Source of the DNA: Candidatus Nomurabacteria bacterium RIFCSPLOWO2_01_FULL_36_10b
GTDB taxonomy: Bacteria > Patescibacteriota > Minisyncoccia > Phycocordibacterales > UBA1006
Length of the DNA: 11,638 nt
Reading direction: 5' to 3'
Assembly (NCBI GenBank): GCA_001785725.1
Contig: MFUQ01000021.1
Location: 8,335-19,972 of the forward strand
Shown: piece after piece, positions 5,443 to 11,638 of the stretch
How the letters are laid out: the number at the start of each line of letters is the position of its first letter
How positions within the stretch are numbered: the first letter of the stretch is position 1
The notes under the pieces: model-generated
What the model was told of the DNA's origin: nothing
Seen by the model: only the letters and a program-made list of their open reading frames with translations
Databases searched by the model: none
Made by a program: the position numbers and the translations under genes

Positions 5443-6027
5443 ATGATTCCCAAAAAATATACAAACTTATTTATTATTGCAATTATTGCAATTATTGTTA
5501 TATGGGGCATAGGAGCATATAACCGTTTCATTAATCTTAACGAAAAAGTAAATAGCATGTGGGCGCAAATTGATGTTCAACTTCAACGTCGTTATGACCT
5601 TATCCCAAATCTTGTGCAGTCAGTGCAAGGTGTTGCTGGGCAAGAGCAGACAGTTTTTGGTGATCTCGCTGACGCGCGTTCTAAATATTCAGGAGCGAAT
5701 ACAGCAAATGATAGAGTAACTGCTTCTAATCAAATTGAAAGCGCTCTCTCCCGTCTTTTAGTTATTGTAGAGAATTATCCAACGCTTCAATCTAGCCAGG
5801 CATTTCGTGACCTTATGACACAACTTGAGGGAACAGAAAATCGTGTTGCTGTTGCTCGTAAAGATTATAATGATTCTGTCCAAGTTATTAATGCAAGTGT
5901 ACGTCGTTTCCCATCAAATATAATTGCATGGATGGCTAGTGTGCATAAGCGTGTATATCTTGAAACACCAGAAACACAGAAGACGACACCAGTTGTTGAC
6001 TTTAGTAATCTTGCTCCGCAAGAATAA
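5443..6027 (+). CDS. lemA: LemA family membrane protein
   Basis: A 194-residue protein with one N-terminal membrane helix (about 8-26, IIAIIAIIVIWGIGAY) and a long-helical cytoplasmic or extracytoplasmic domain. The LemA signature is clear: YNRFINLNEKVNSMWAQIDV then QLQRRYDLIPNLVQSVQG (residues 26-63), followed by helical repeats and the ending RRFPSNIIAWMASVHKR...TPVVDFSNL. The biochemical role of LemA is not firmly established; the family often sits beside TPM-domain proteins, as here, suggesting a joint membrane function. It is driven by the dyad-containing promoter, has a leader of about 20 nt and no Shine-Dalgarno site. The 60-nt gap to the next gene allows co-transcription. Confidence 0.95.
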   Translation: MIPKKYTNLFIIAIIAIIVIWGIGAYNRFINLNEKVNSMWAQIDVQLQRRYDLIPNLVQSVQGVAGQEQTVFGDLADARSKYSGANTANDRVTASNQIESALSRLLVIVENYPTLQSSQAFRDLMTQLEGTENRVAVARKDYNDSVQVINASVRRFPSNIIAWMASVHKRVYLETPETQKTTPVVDFSNLAPQE

Positions 6028-6063
6028 TTCTTTAGTTTATTTTGTAGTAAAATAACAAATTAT

Positions 6064-6080
6064 TTCGCGCGTTGCGCGAA
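6064..6080. repeat. Hairpin 8 nt before the TPM gene start
   Basis: TTCGCGC-GTT-GCGCGAA, seven perfect pairs and a 3-nt loop, ending 7 nt before the ATG at 6088. It occupies the place of a Shine-Dalgarno site and could limit translation in a lemA-TPM transcript. Confidence 0.6.
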
Positions 6081-6087
6081 TTGATAT

Positions 6088-7059
6088 ATGCGTTTTTATT
6101 TTTTTACAGTTGCGGCGCTATTCATTGTAGTTATAACTATGATGTTTTTATCAGTACATTCTGCACAGGCATACAAAAGTCCTGGTAAACCGACTGGATA
6201 TGTAAATGATTTTGCAGAAGTTCTTTCCTCTGATAAGCACATAGCGATTGAAAAGGAATTATCAAATTTTGAAAAAGCAACAACAAATGAGATTAGTGTA
6301 GTCACAATTCCTACACTTGATGAATCTCCTATTGAAGATTATACAAATGTGCTTTTTCGGGAATGGGGGATTGGCAAAGAGGATAAGAATAATGGGATAC
6401 TTTTTCTAATTGCCGTTGACGACCACATAATGCGTATTGAAGTAGGTTATGGGTTAGAAGGTAATGTGACTGATATCGCAACAAAACATCTCCAAGATGA
6501 CATTGCGCGTCCAGCTTTTCGTAATGGTGATTATGCTGGAGGTATTATTGGAGTAGTTAGTGGGTTGGTGCATCTTGTTGAGCCTGAATACGTTGTTACA
6601 TCTATGCCTTCCTCAGCCATGTCCAGTCAGACGGTACAGGGTGAAAGAGGGGGGATAGATATTTTTAATATTTTATTTATTGTGATTTGGATTATTTCTC
6701 TAGGTGTGCCTTTGTTTGCTGGAATAATTAAAAAAGGCGCGCAATCTAAAGCATGGTGGCATGGAGGTATCGCTGGAGGAATATTAGGAATTATTTTTAT
6801 TGTTATATGGAGCGCGTGGATCGCATTACTTATTTCTATAGGGACTGGATTGATTATTGATTTTATTCTTTCAATACTCTATGAAAAAAATATACGTTTT
6901 AAAAAGTGGATTGATGCGCTTAATACTCGTCGTGGAGGAAGTGGTGGAGGAATGTTTTTCTTAGGTGGCAGTGGATTAAGTGGGGGGTCAAGTAGAAGTA
7001 GCTTTGGTGGATTTGGCGGAGGGTCATCTGGTGGTGGTGGGTCAAGTGGAAGTTGGTAA
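6088..7059 (+). CDS. TPM-domain membrane protein with Gly/Ser-rich tail (YgcG-like)
   Basis: A 323-residue protein. It has a signal peptide (1-28, ending SAQA), a TPM domain (Pfam TPM_phosphatase family) at about 37-165 with GYVNDFAEVL, REWGIGKEDKNNGILFLIAVDD and RIEVGYGLEGNVTD, a linker, then membrane segments at about 191-213 and 228-262, and a tail (283-323) of Gly, Ser and aromatics ending GGSSGSW. This layout is that of YgcG-like proteins found next to LemA. Some TPM domains are reported as acid phosphatases (plant TLP18.3) and related ones act in photosystem repair, but activity here is not inferable. The TPM domain should face outward. ATG at 6088 has no Shine-Dalgarno site and follows a hairpin. 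ftsH begins 56 nt downstream from its own promoter. Confidence 0.92.
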   Translation: MRFYFFTVAALFIVVITMMFLSVHSAQAYKSPGKPTGYVNDFAEVLSSDKHIAIEKELSNFEKATTNEISVVTIPTLDESPIEDYTNVLFREWGIGKEDKNNGILFLIAVDDHIMRIEVGYGLEGNVTDIATKHLQDDIARPAFRNGDYAGGIIGVVSGLVHLVEPEYVVTSMPSSAMSSQTVQGERGGIDIFNILFIVIWIISLGVPLFAGIIKKGAQSKAWWHGGIAGGILGIIFIVIWSAWIALLISIGTGLIIDFILSILYEKNIRFKKWIDALNTRRGGSGGGMFFLGGSGLSGGSSRSSFGGFGGGSSGGGGSSGSW

Positions 7060-7072
7060 TTTTTGAATTTTC

Positions 7073-7101
7073 TTGCCTCAAACACATCTTACAGCTATAC
7101 T
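7073..7101 (+). promoter_or_regulatory. Sigma70-type promoter of ftsH
   Basis: TTGCCT (7073-7078), 17-nt spacer, TATACT (7096-7101). The start is expected near 7108, about 7 nt before the ATG at 7115, giving a nearly leaderless mRNA. A TTG at 7073 in the ftsH frame is the -35 box itself, so it is not used as start codon. Confidence 0.8.
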
Positions 7102-7114
7102 ACAAAAATTATAT

Positions 7115-9196
7115 ATGCCAGATAATAATATCAAGAAAGAACAAAAGAATAATCAGTATAATAAGAAGGAGCCAGCACAAGTGTCTTTTAAAAAGTCCAA
7201 AATTCCTAATGTAACAAAAATGGTTAAGAGGCCAGGATTTTTTCAGCAATTAATAGTAACTGTTTTAATAATTGTTGCTATTGGATTAGCATACTCTTTG
7301 ATAACAGGTGAGACAGACGCAAAAAAAATTGAAGAGATTTCTCTTTCTCAAGTTGCTCAGCTTGTAAATGATGGAAAAGTTGAGAGCATCACAGTGAGAG
7401 GAGACAAATTGGAATTAAAAATCAAAGAAACAATCCTGCCTTCGGCAGGAGAGAGTAAAGAAGATAAAAGAGAAAATGTTTCGCCAATGACGAAACAAAA
7501 CGTAGAAAATAAAGAAATTCTTGTAGATAAGAAATCAAAGAAAGAGCGCGAGGCGTCATTGACTGAGTCGTTAGCAAATTATGGTGTTGACTCTAAAGCA
7601 TTAGCAAAGGTCTCAATTGATATTAAGAATGAAAGTGGCGCAGGGTATTGGGTAGTTCAAATTCTTCCTGTTGTTATACCGCTTATCGTTATTCTTCTAA
7701 TTGCATGGTTTTTCCTTGCGCAAATGAGGGGTGGTATGAAAGCGCTTTCATTTGGTCAATCGCGGGCTCGTTTAACAGATCCGAAAGAACAGAATGTAAC
7801 ATTTAAGGATGTAGCAGGAAATGGCGAGGCAAAACAAGAGCTTATAGAGGTTGTTGATTTCTTAAAAAATCCAAAGAAATATATGGAATTAGGCGCAAAA
7901 ATTCCTAAAGGTATTCTCTTAACCGGCGCCCCCGGTACAGGTAAAACATTATTGGCACGTGCTGTTGCTGGTGAAGCTAGTGTCCCATTTTTTCATCTTT
8001 CTGGGTCAGAATTCGTTGAAATGTTCGTTGGTGTTGGAGCAAGCCGTGTACGTGATCTTTTTGACCAAGCAAAGAAAATTGCTCCAGCTATTGTTTTTAT
8101 AGATGAAATTGACGCTGTTGGACGACATCGTGGTGTTGGGACTGGTAGTGGTCATGATGAACGCGAACAAACATTAAATCAAATTCTTGTGGAAATGGAT
8201 GGTTTTGCTCCAAATGATAAAGTGATTGTTATGGCGGCTACAAATCGTTCAGATGTACTTGATGAAGCTCTGCTTCGTCCCGGTCGTTTTGACCGTAGAG
8301 TTATGCTTGAACTTCCTGACCGTAAAGACCGTCTTGCAATACTAAAAATTTACGAGAAAAATAAAAAAGTAGACGCAGATATAAATCTTACAGTTGTTGC
8401 AGAGCGCACACCGGGTTTTTCTGGAGCAGATCTTGAGTCACTTATGAATGAAGCCGCAATCTTAACCGCTAGAACAAATAAAAAAAGTATTGGTCAAGCT
8501 GAAGTTTTGGCGTCAATTGAGAAAGTTATGATGGGGCCAGAACGAACTAGCCATATTCATACAGAAGAAGAAAGGAGAATCACGGCTTATCATGAAGCAG
8601 GGCATGCCCTAGTAGCGTCGCTATTGCCTCATGCTGACCCAGTACATAAGATATCAATTATTGCCAGAGGTCATACTGGCGGTTACACACTTAAATTACC
8701 TATTGAAGATCGTAAATTAAATTCTAAAAAACAATTTATAGATGATATCGCTATGTCGCTCGGTGGGTATGTTGCGGAGCAAATGGTTCTTGATGATATA
8801 ACAACAGGTTCTTCAAATGATTTGCAAGTTGCAACACGTTTGGCTCGTATGATGGTAACGCAGTGGGGGATGAGTGATACAGTTGGTCCAGTCGCACTTG
8901 AGTTAAAAGAAGGTAAGATTTTATTTGGACAAATGTTTGAATCAAACCAACATTCTGATAGACATGAAGAAATTATTGATGCTGAAGTGTCGCGTATTAT
9001 GAATAATGGTATGCAAACCGCCAGAACTATTCTTACAGATAATCGTAATATATTGGAAGCAATTACACGGGCTCTTCTTGAAAAAGAAGTTCTTGAACAA
9101 GATGCGTATAATGAAATCCTTAAGAAATTCAATATTCCTATTAAAGAGAAGAAAGAAAATCCTATGTCGCTTGAATTACATGAAGAAAATACATAA
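7115..9196 (+). CDS. ftsH: ATP-dependent zinc metalloprotease FtsH
   Basis: Membrane-anchored AAA+ protease that extracts and degrades membrane and short-lived proteins. In the 693-residue form: a charged N-terminus (1-40), membrane helix 1 (about 43-62), an extracytoplasmic domain (63-178), helix 2 (about 180-203), then the AAA module with Walker A GAPGTGKT (271-278), Walker B VFIDEID (327-333, D330/E331), the pore motif FVGVG, and the second region of homology with LRPGRFDRR (387-395). The protease part has HEAGH (493-497) and the third zinc ligand, the Asp of SSNDL (569). It is longer than usual (about 610-650) because of the N-terminal extension and a charged insertion of about 40 residues (about 104-145) in the outer domain, where a palindrome is translated in frame. 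Start chosen from the promoter. Confidence 0.97.
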   Translation: MPDNNIKKEQKNNQYNKKEPAQVSFKKSKIPNVTKMVKRPGFFQQLIVTVLIIVAIGLAYSLITGETDAKKIEEISLSQVAQLVNDGKVESITVRGDKLELKIKETILPSAGESKEDKRENVSPMTKQNVENKEILVDKKSKKEREASLTESLANYGVDSKALAKVSIDIKNESGAGYWVVQILPVVIPLIVILLIAWFFLAQMRGGMKALSFGQSRARLTDPKEQNVTFKDVAGNGEAKQELIEVVDFLKNPKKYMELGAKIPKGILLTGAPGTGKTLLARAVAGEASVPFFHLSGSEFVEMFVGVGASRVRDLFDQAKKIAPAIVFIDEIDAVGRHRGVGTGSGHDEREQTLNQILVEMDGFAPNDKVIVMAATNRSDVLDEALLRPGRFDRRVMLELPDRKDRLAILKIYEKNKKVDADINLTVVAERTPGFSGADLESLMNEAAILTARTNKKSIGQAEVLASIEKVMMGPERTSHIHTEEERRITAYHEAGHALVASLLPHADPVHKISIIARGHTGGYTLKLPIEDRKLNSKKQFIDDIAMSLGGYVAEQMVLDDITTGSSNDLQVATRLARMMVTQWGMSDTVGPVALELKEGKILFGQMFESNQHSDRHEEIIDAEVSRIMNNGMQTARTILTDNRNILEAITRALLEKEVLEQDAYNEILKKFNIPIKEKKENPMSLELHEENT
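7434..7450 (+). repeat. Palindromic hairpin inside the ftsH coding region
   Basis: TCCTGCC-TTC-GGCAGGA, seven perfect GC-rich pairs with a 3-nt loop (a CUUCG-type cap in RNA), translated as ILPSAGE at residues 107-113. It lies in the variable outer domain of an otherwise AT-rich gene and has the same build as the intergenic hairpins. Confidence 0.7.
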
Positions 9197-9207
9197 TAAT
9201 TCTCTTA

Positions 9208-9239
9208 CCCCCTCCTTCGGAGGGGGACAGGGGGAGGCC
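9208..9239. repeat. C/G-rich border element, copy 2
   Basis: CCCCCTCC (9208-9215), loop TTC, GGAGGGGG (9219-9226), then ACAGGGGGAGGCC. It matches 5366-5397 in nearly every position. It lies between the ftsH stop and the next promoter and may serve as a weak terminator or mRNA end. Confidence 0.8.
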
Positions 9240-9254
9240 TCTTAAAATTTTTTA

Positions 9255-9263
9255 TGATATAAT
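9255..9263 (+). promoter_or_regulatory. Extended -10 promoter, leaderless start of the 415-residue protein gene
   Basis: TGA-TATAAT (9255-9263), within TATGATATAAT exactly as before secA. The start near 9270 is 2-3 nt before the ATG at 9273, so the mRNA should be leaderless. Confidence 0.7.
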
Positions 9264-9272
9264 TACATTTAT

Positions 9273-10520
9273 ATGAATCTATTATTGGCAAGTGTACTCC
9301 TTGTGCTCTGGAAAACAGCTTTCATATGGGTTCCAATTCTTATTTTTTGTATTTTCATGCGAATATGGATTCGGTATGTTCAAAAAGAGTTTATTGATAA
9401 TATTGATTGGGCTCTTCTTTCTATAAAAATTCCTCGCGAGGTACACAAATCACCAGAAGCTATGGAAATTATGCTTCAGGCAATTAATGATACAGGAGGT
9501 ACAGCAGATTGGTTCCTTCGTTGGTGGAAAGGGCAAGTGCGCTTGTGGTTTTCACTTGAAATAATTTCAATTGAAGGGTCATTATATTTTTTTATTCGTA
9601 CTCCTAGAAAATATAAAGATTTTGTTACAACACAAATTTATTCTCAATATCCACAATCAGAAGTGCAAGAAGTTGACGATTACGTTCGTTATGTTCCTAA
9701 ATATATTAAGTCAAATGAGTGGTCTCTTTTTGGTAGCGAGGTTGTTCTAGCAAAAGACGATGTATATCCTATTAAAACTTATATTGATTATGGTATGGAT
9801 AGAGCGCTTAGTCTTGATGCGGAACAGCGTATTGACCCTATAACTCCAATACTTGAATTTTTTTCATCAATGCGTAAAGGTGAGCAAATTTGGATGCAAA
9901 TATTAGTACGCGCAGCGACTAAAAAACCATTTACAGGTGTGCTTGGGGTACTTTGGGAATTTGTAAAAGGAAAAGATTGGACAGAATCAGCCCAAGATGA
10001 AGTTAAATCTTTTTTGGAAAAGCATGCTTCAAAGAAATTTAAATCAGCCGACGGTGTTGAAAAGAAAGAAATTGATTTGCAACTTCTTACACCTGGTAAG
10101 AAAAATATTCTTGAAGCATTAGAACGCAGTGTAACTAAACATGGTTTTGATGTTGGTATTCGTTGGATTTATCTGGCTCCGAAAGATAAGTTTCGTGGCA
10201 CCAATATTCCAGCGCTTCTTGCTTTGTTCCGTCAATATAACTCAGCGGAATTAAATGGTTTTAAGCCAAAGAATATGACAGCGTTTGATTTCCCATGGCA
10301 GGATATTCGTGGGCGTAAGTTAGAAAAAATGAAAATGGATATGTTTGATGCATATATGCGGCGTTCATATTTTTATGAGCCATATAAAAATAAACACTTT
10401 ATTTTGAATGTTGAAGAACTTGCAACTATATTTCATTTCCCTGGAAGTACTGCAGAGACACCATCATTTGAGCGCATAGAGTCAAAGAAGTCCGAACCGC
10501 CTATAGATTTGCCAATGTAA
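9273..10520 (+). CDS. Membrane protein resembling the N-terminal part of CPR VirD4/HerA-like coupling proteins, no ATPase domain
   Basis: A 415-residue protein. Residues 3-32 are a long hydrophobic stretch (one or two membrane helices), followed by a soluble alpha/beta region with no Walker motifs. Features are WWKGQVRLWFSLEI (84-97), a YPQSEVQEVDDY segment (126-137), a GVLWEFVKGKDW linker, and the C-terminal block FILNVEELATIFHFPG (376-391) then SKKSEPPIDLP (404-414). From memory, that block (ElaTifHfPg...k..PP..LP) closely resembles the junction that precedes the ATPase domain in VirD4/TraG- or HerA-like proteins of CPR bacteria. Here the chain ends exactly there. So it may be a stand-alone membrane or docking half whose ATPase is encoded elsewhere, or a CPR family of unknown function. 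mltG follows after 13 nt and is probably co-transcribed. The gene call is certain; the relationship is moderately sure. Confidence 0.8.
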   Translation: MNLLLASVLLVLWKTAFIWVPILIFCIFMRIWIRYVQKEFIDNIDWALLSIKIPREVHKSPEAMEIMLQAINDTGGTADWFLRWWKGQVRLWFSLEIISIEGSLYFFIRTPRKYKDFVTTQIYSQYPQSEVQEVDDYVRYVPKYIKSNEWSLFGSEVVLAKDDVYPIKTYIDYGMDRALSLDAEQRIDPITPILEFFSSMRKGEQIWMQILVRAATKKPFTGVLGVLWEFVKGKDWTESAQDEVKSFLEKHASKKFKSADGVEKKEIDLQLLTPGKKNILEALERSVTKHGFDVGIRWIYLAPKDKFRGTNIPALLALFRQYNSAELNGFKPKNMTAFDFPWQDIRGRKLEKMKMDMFDAYMRRSYFYEPYKNKHFILNVEELATIFHFPGSTAETPSFERIESKKSEPPIDLPM

Positions 10521-10533
10521 TATTGTGTGTTAT

Positions 10534-11586
10534 ATGGATGAATTGAACTACAACACTTATAATAAATCTTCAGATAAAAGATTTTCTCTTAAAAATAGTA
10601 GAGAGGTTACTCTATATACTAGTGGAGCAATTAGTAATTTTGCGCGTTTTATTTTAGTAATTGGAATTATTACGTGTACTATCATTTTATTTATTATAAT
10701 AATTATGTTGCCACCACGTGATTTCCCTGCAAAAAGCATTTTTTATATAGATGAAGGAAAGTCCCTTATTGAAGTTGCAAATGATTTAAAAGATAATAAT
10801 TTTATTCGCTCATCAATACTTATATCAATTTTAATTAAAATAAGCGGTAATGCTGATCATGTTCAAGCTGGAGATTATATTTTTGAAAAACCGCTTCCTC
10901 TATTTACAATTGCATCGCGTATTACAGAAGGACGTTATGGCGATATTTTTGTTCGTGTGACTTTGCCTGAAGGTTCAACATTAAAACAAATGTCAGATAT
11001 TCTTGCTAACAATATCAAAGAATTCAATAGTGATTATTTTCTAGAGAAAGCGACACAATATAATGGTTATCTTTTCCCAAATACATATTTCTTTTTTCCA
11101 AGAGTTGAAGAAGACGTAATAATAGAAAAAATGCAAAATGAATTCTCAAAACAATTACGCGAAATAATTCCTGAACGTATAGCAGATATTACTCCAGAAG
11201 ATTTGCGTAAATATATAATTATGGCATCTATTTTAGAACGTGAAGCAAATAGTAAAGAAGATATCTACGTCATCTCTGGAATATTGTGGAAGAGAATAGA
11301 AAAAGGAATGCCATTACAAGTTGATGCGTCATTTAATTATCTTTTCAATAAATCAAGTGATCAGGTAACACAGAGTGATATGGAATATGATTCACCATAT
11401 AATACATATAAATACAAAGGTCTACCTCCGGGGCCGCTAGGAAATCCTGGAGCTCTTTCTATTGATGCGTCATTCCACCCAGCGGCATCTCCTTATATAT
11501 ATTATTTGCACGATGCTGATGGCGTTGCACATTTTGCTAAGGCACTTAGCGAGCATGTGCGGAATAAAAAAGAGTTTTTGAAGTAA
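10534..11586 (+). CDS. mltG: Endolytic murein transglycosylase MltG (YceG-like)
   Basis: Cleaves nascent glycan strands at the outer face of the membrane and so acts as a terminase of peptidoglycan polymerisation. The 350-residue protein has a cytoplasmic N-terminus, one membrane helix (about 36-59), a LysM-like segment (about 67-118, FYIDEGKSLIEVANDLKDNNFI), and the YceG catalytic domain with VTLPEGSTLKQM (142-153), GYLFPNTYFF (178-187), IMASILEREA (229-238), LWKRIEKGMPLQVDASFNYLF (251-271) and TYKYKGLPPGPLGNPG (291-306). Glu235 corresponds to the catalytic glutamate of E. coli MltG. I prefer ATG at 10534 over an in-frame GTG at 10525 because nothing is conserved in the extra residues. No Shine-Dalgarno site; it starts 13 nt after the upstream stop. 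Confidence 0.95.
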   Translation: MDELNYNTYNKSSDKRFSLKNSREVTLYTSGAISNFARFILVIGIITCTIILFIIIIMLPPRDFPAKSIFYIDEGKSLIEVANDLKDNNFIRSSILISILIKISGNADHVQAGDYIFEKPLPLFTIASRITEGRYGDIFVRVTLPEGSTLKQMSDILANNIKEFNSDYFLEKATQYNGYLFPNTYFFFPRVEEDVIIEKMQNEFSKQLREIIPERIADITPEDLRKYIIMASILEREANSKEDIYVISGILWKRIEKGMPLQVDASFNYLFNKSSDQVTQSDMEYDSPYNTYKYKGLPPGPLGNPGALSIDASFHPAASPYIYYLHDADGVAHFAKALSEHVRNKKEFLK

Positions 11587-11594
11587 ATATTTAT

Positions 11595-11619
11595 AGCCCC
11601 CCTCCTTTGGAGGGGGGCT
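11595..11619. terminator. Perfect C/G hairpin after mltG (border element, copy 3)
   Basis: AGCCCCCCTCC (11595-11605), loop TTT, and the exact complement ending at 11619, 8 nt after the mltG stop. The stem is the same as at 5366 and 9208. No T run follows, so termination is possible but unproven. Confidence 0.55.
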
Positions 11620-11638
11620 GGCATGTTCCGTCTGCTAG

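Noticed and set aside
7073..7114. TTG start giving a 707-residue FtsH
   Set aside because: TTG is the first half of the -35 box and the ATG at 7115 lies just after the predicted transcription start.
8683..9132. Minus-strand 149-codon frame
   Set aside because: It is antisense to the conserved protease domain of FtsH, which explains the sequence.
737..11586. UGA recoded as glycine (genetic code 25, found in some CPR)
   Set aside because: All long genes read through without internal UGA and the GIY-YIG gene ends in UGA at the expected place.

Overview
The window reads as a chromosomal segment of a Candidate Phyla Radiation (Patescibacteria) bacterium, most likely a Parcubacteria-type lineage. 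This is inferred from the low-GC coding style, the divergent short SecA, the many small GC-rich hairpins between and inside genes, the near absence of Shine-Dalgarno sites, and a CPR-flavoured hypothetical membrane protein. Taxonomy cannot be fixed from the sequence alone. The standard genetic code fits: no internal UGA is needed and UGA ends a gene.

Layout: (1) 13-457, RNase P RNA on the + strand, swollen by seven tiny palindromic hairpins and followed by a perfect-palindrome terminator. (2) 500-736, a compound hairpin element, then a strong extended -10 promoter and a structured leader, possibly with a 15-codon leaderless upstream ORF, ahead of (3) secA, 737-3199, closed by a bidirectional terminator. 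(4) On the - strand, a small secreted beta-rich protein of unknown function (3315-3818) and a GIY-YIG domain protein (3871-4155). (5) On the - strand, tmRNA (4295-4690) directly downstream of its protein partner smpB (4839-5285). (6) On the + strand, lemA, a TPM-domain membrane protein, ftsH, a 415-residue membrane protein resembling the N-terminal part of VirD4-like coupling proteins of CPR, and mltG (ends 11586).

Functional themes are housekeeping: tRNA maturation (rnpB), protein export (SecA), ribosome rescue (ssrA-smpB), membrane-protein quality control (FtsH with LemA/TPM neighbours) and peptidoglycan glycan-strand termination (MltG). I see no mobile element, CRISPR array, phage or defence cassette.

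The most unusual signal is a family of short hairpins, almost all with a 3-nt loop. They sit in rnpB helices, at gene borders and once in frame inside ftsH. They resemble in behaviour, though not in sequence, the palindromic elements known from Rickettsia. Other points are a tmRNA tag with a non-Ala C-terminus, SecA domain remodelling, leaderless-looking promoters sharing a TATGATATAAT-like core, and a perfect dyad over the lemA promoter.
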